Assembly: GCA_030596245.1 (NCBI GenBank)
Contig: JAUVKN010000181.1
Span: forward strand, 1 to 8,649
DNA length: 8,649 nucleotides
Source: Bacteroidia bacterium
GTDB lineage: Bacteria > Bacteroidota > Bacteroidia > Bacteroidales > GCA-2748055
Direction: 5' to 3'
Below are positions 6,928 to 8,649 of the stretch, one piece after another. The position numbers and the translations under genes are program-made. Numbering within the stretch: position 1 is the stretch's first letter; every line of letters begins with the position of its first letter. The notes beneath the pieces are model-generated. The model did no database searches and was not told where the DNA came from. It saw only the letters and a program-made list of their open reading frames with translations.

Positions 6928-8313
6928 ATGAAAAAACTATGGATTGTGTTATTGGTTGCGATGATTGCAACTCCCTCAATAAATGCCCAGCAGTGGGTGG
7001 AATTGTTTAACGGGAAAAATCTGAAAGGCTGGGAGAAGCTGGATGGTATGGCCGAGTATCGTGTGGAGAATGGTGAGGTGATCGGAACCTCACGGGTTGG
7101 CACTCCCAATACATTTATGGCCACCAGGAAGATCTATGGAGATTTTATCCTGGAGTATGAGATGAAGATGGACCGGGGACTCAACTCAGGAGTGCAGTTT
7201 AGAAGTGTTTCCACCAAACCCGATGGCACAGAGCGAGTCAATGGGTATCAGGTTGAATGTGATGACCATGATAACAGGCCCTGGGCCGGAGGCATCTATG
7301 AGGAGGCTGATCGTGGCTGGCTTTACCCCATGTCATATAACATGAGTGCTACTAAGGCCAACAAGAGAGGGGAATGGAACAAGATTCGCGTTGAAGCTGT
7401 GGGCCATACCATCCGGACCTATATCAATGGAGTCAATTTTGCAAATCTGGTGGATGATGCCCGCACAGAGGGATTGATTGCGCTACAGGTACATGGCATT
7501 GGTAATAAAGAACAACTGGCTGGAAAGGAGATCCGCTGGAGAAATATACGGATCATTACAGATGGGCCTGAAAAATATATGAAATCCGATGTGGAGCTGT
7601 CACCGGAGGTGAGTTTCCTGACCAATAAGCTGACTCCTGACCAGAAGGAGGAGGGTTGGAAACTACTGTGGGATGGAAAATCCAGCGAGGGGTGGAGAGG
7701 AGCCAAACTGGACCATTTCCCGGAGGAAGGATGGAGTATGTCTGATGGATTACTTGTAGTCCAATCTAGCGGAGGTGCCGAGTCGGCACACGGTGGAGAT
7801 ATTGTAACCATTAAGAAGTATAAGGACTTCGTATTAGAAGTTGATTTTAAAATTACCAAAGGTGCCAACAGCGGTATCAAATATTTTGTGGACCCTGACC
7901 TGAATACGGGTGCCGGATCGGCCATCGGATGTGAATATCAGATTTTGGATGATCGGACCCATCCCGATGCAAAAAAAGGCGTATCTGGAAACCGTACACT
8001 TGCTTCACTCTATGATCTGATCGAAGCCGATGCTCTGCTTTACGGTCAGGATGAGCGCAAAAAGCGGTCCAATGGAATTGGCAAATGGAACCGGGCCCGA
8101 ATTGAGGTAAAAGGTTCGAAAGTAGCACATTACCTGAATGGAATAAAGGTCATTGAATACGAGCGTGGAACCCAGATGTGGAAAGCGCTGGTGGCGTACA
8201 GTAAATATTCAAAATGGCCGGCTTTTGGGGAGGCTGTAAGCGGACATATCCTGTTGCAGGACCACGGTGATGAGGTTAGTTTTAAGAACATCAGGATTCT
8301 GGAGTTGGACTGA
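6928..8313 (+). CDS. Secreted protein with two DUF1080 (3-keto-disaccharide hydrolase family) domains
   Basis: 461 residues. Signal peptide at 1-20 (MKKLWIVLLV start, cleavage after SINA). Domain 1, about 22-212, opens with WVELFNGKNLKGWEK; domain 2, about 242-460, opens with WKLLWDGKSSEGWRG. Both share the same landmarks in the same order: NSG (86-88, 314-316), a Y-x-x-x/DD segment (GYQVECDD at 106-113, GCEYQILDD at 334-342), GEWNKIRVEA / GKWNRARIEV, a YINGV / YLNGIKV strand, and RNIRII / KNIRIL at the end. This is the beta-sandwich (concanavalin-like) DUF1080 fold, PF06439, named 3-keto-disaccharide hydrolase in Pfam; members act on or bind oxidised sugars or glycosides. The exact substrate cannot be read here. 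Export should place it in the periplasm or outside. The A-rich leader and weak AGAAAG at 6921-6926 fit a Bacteroidota start. It may be read from the upstream export operon or from its own unseen promoter. Confidence 0.9.
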   Translation: MKKLWIVLLVAMIATPSINAQQWVELFNGKNLKGWEKLDGMAEYRVENGEVIGTSRVGTPNTFMATRKIYGDFILEYEMKMDRGLNSGVQFRSVSTKPDGTERVNGYQVECDDHDNRPWAGGIYEEADRGWLYPMSYNMSATKANKRGEWNKIRVEAVGHTIRTYINGVNFANLVDDARTEGLIALQVHGIGNKEQLAGKEIRWRNIRIITDGPEKYMKSDVELSPEVSFLTNKLTPDQKEEGWKLLWDGKSSEGWRGAKLDHFPEEGWSMSDGLLVVQSSGGAESAHGGDIVTIKKYKDFVLEVDFKITKGANSGIKYFVDPDLNTGAGSAIGCEYQILDDRTHPDAKKGVSGNRTLASLYDLIEADALLYGQDERKKRSNGIGKWNRARIEVKGSKVAHYLNGIKVIEYERGTQMWKALVAYSKYSKWPAFGEAVSGHILLQDHGDEVSFKNIRILELD

Positions 8314-8334
8314 CCTGTTAATCAACAGTTGAAG

Positions 8335-8364
8335 TTTCTGATTCCTGAAAAAATTCTATATTTG
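8335..8364 (+). promoter_or_regulatory. Bacteroidota-type promoter for the last gene
   Basis: TATATTTG (8357-8364) is a full match to the TAnnTTTG -7 element. TTTC (8335-8338), one mismatch from TTTG, lies 18 bp upstream. The predicted start near 8371 gives a leader of about 25 nt to the ATG at 8396. This has the same TTTC plus TAnnTTTG layout as the minus-strand promoter at 2600-2630. Confidence 0.5.
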
Positions 8365-8395
8365 TGATCCTTTAGATTATTGGAGCTAGCAGAGC

Positions 8396-8649
8396 ATGGT
8401 GGAACAGATTATTATGAGGAGTGGTGCTCAATCTTTGACAAATATTGATATTGAGCATATTGAACCTGTAGTAGGTAAATCATTTCCAGAGCAGGTTCAG
8501 AGTTGTATTGAGCAACTTTCTGATTTTATTCTTCCCGCAGGGGAAGCCAGGTACTTTGTCACCCAACAAACCTTTTTCATTGCTGCAGCATCCCGGGCCG
8601 AGTATGATGAGCGGTCAGCCGTGATCAGGGAGCAGCTTTCCACTACCTG
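8396..8649 (+). CDS. Unidentified protein, N-terminal 84 residues only (runs off window)
   Basis: Open from ATG 8396 to the window end (84 codons plus 2 bases), beginning MVEQIIMRSGAQSLTNID. An in-frame TAG at 8387-8389, nine bases before this ATG, rules out an earlier start. A GGAG at 8382-8385 lies 10 bp upstream as a weak Shine-Dalgarno, and a strong promoter match is at the expected distance. There is no signal peptide or membrane segment, so it is likely cytoplasmic. Residues 53-64 (YFVTQQTFFIAA) look like a beta-strand, followed by a helix (AEYDERSAVIREQL), an order found in small alpha/beta proteins such as the RidA/YjgF-like fold. That resemblance is a guess from a partial sequence and I do not assign a family. 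Confidence 0.65.
   Translation, partial: MVEQIIMRSGAQSLTNIDIEHIEPVVGKSFPEQVQSCIEQLSDFILPAGEARYFVTQQTFFIAAASRAEYDERSAVIREQLSTT

Noticed and set aside
7419..7925. Minus-strand open frame of 168 codons inside the DUF1080 gene
   Set aside because: The opposite strand encodes both DUF1080 domains through this stretch; the Ser/Pro-rich translation has no domain or initiation signals.
8315..8328. Terminator hairpin after the DUF1080 gene (CTGTT, loop AATC, AACAG)
   Set aside because: The stem has only 5 bp, three of them A-T pairs, and no U-tract follows; this is expected by chance.

Overview
The window looks like chromosomal DNA of an environmental member of the Bacteroidota (Bacteroidales/Marinilabiliales-like; inferred, not proven). 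The evidence is TAnnTTTG-type promoter elements, start codons mostly without a Shine-Dalgarno sequence, and the gene content: a TPR plus FG-GAP/ASPIC-UnbV protein, a Bacteroidota-style HlyD adaptor, TolC, and a secreted tandem DUF1080 protein. No RNA gene, insertion sequence, integrase or CRISPR array is visible.

Layout. Bases 1-2561 (minus strand) hold one long gene for an exported TPR plus beta-propeller protein of the CRTAC1/ASPIC-UnbV type. It runs off the left edge and is cut by a single in-frame TAA at 1413-1415. On either side of that codon the same reading frame carries on with the same repeat family, so the gene is broken by one codon or the base is an error. A 135-bp divergent intergenic region (2562-2696) has promoter-like elements facing both ways.

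Bases 2697-6866 (plus strand) encode export machinery: an HlyD-type adaptor of the peptide/type I secretion kind, a second MacA-like adaptor, and a TolC-family outer-membrane factor. The second adaptor and TolC genes overlap by 4 bp (ATGA) and are probably translationally coupled. Between the two adaptor genes lies a 142-bp gap with a nested inverted repeat. The set has two periplasmic adaptors and an outer-membrane channel but no inner-membrane ABC, MacB/FtsX or RND pump in the window. The energising partner must lie elsewhere, or the pump is shared.

Bases 6928-8313 encode a secreted protein with two DUF1080 (3-keto-disaccharide hydrolase family, PF06439) domains, probably in carbohydrate turnover. 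Its leader contains six consecutive 7-bp repeats of the form GTCAnAA. A good promoter match at 8335-8364 precedes the start of a further gene (8396 onward) that leaves the window on the right and that I cannot identify.

I do not see a clearly new system. The points most worth checking are the in-frame stop in the beta-propeller gene, the two-adaptor export cluster without a pump, and the heptad array.
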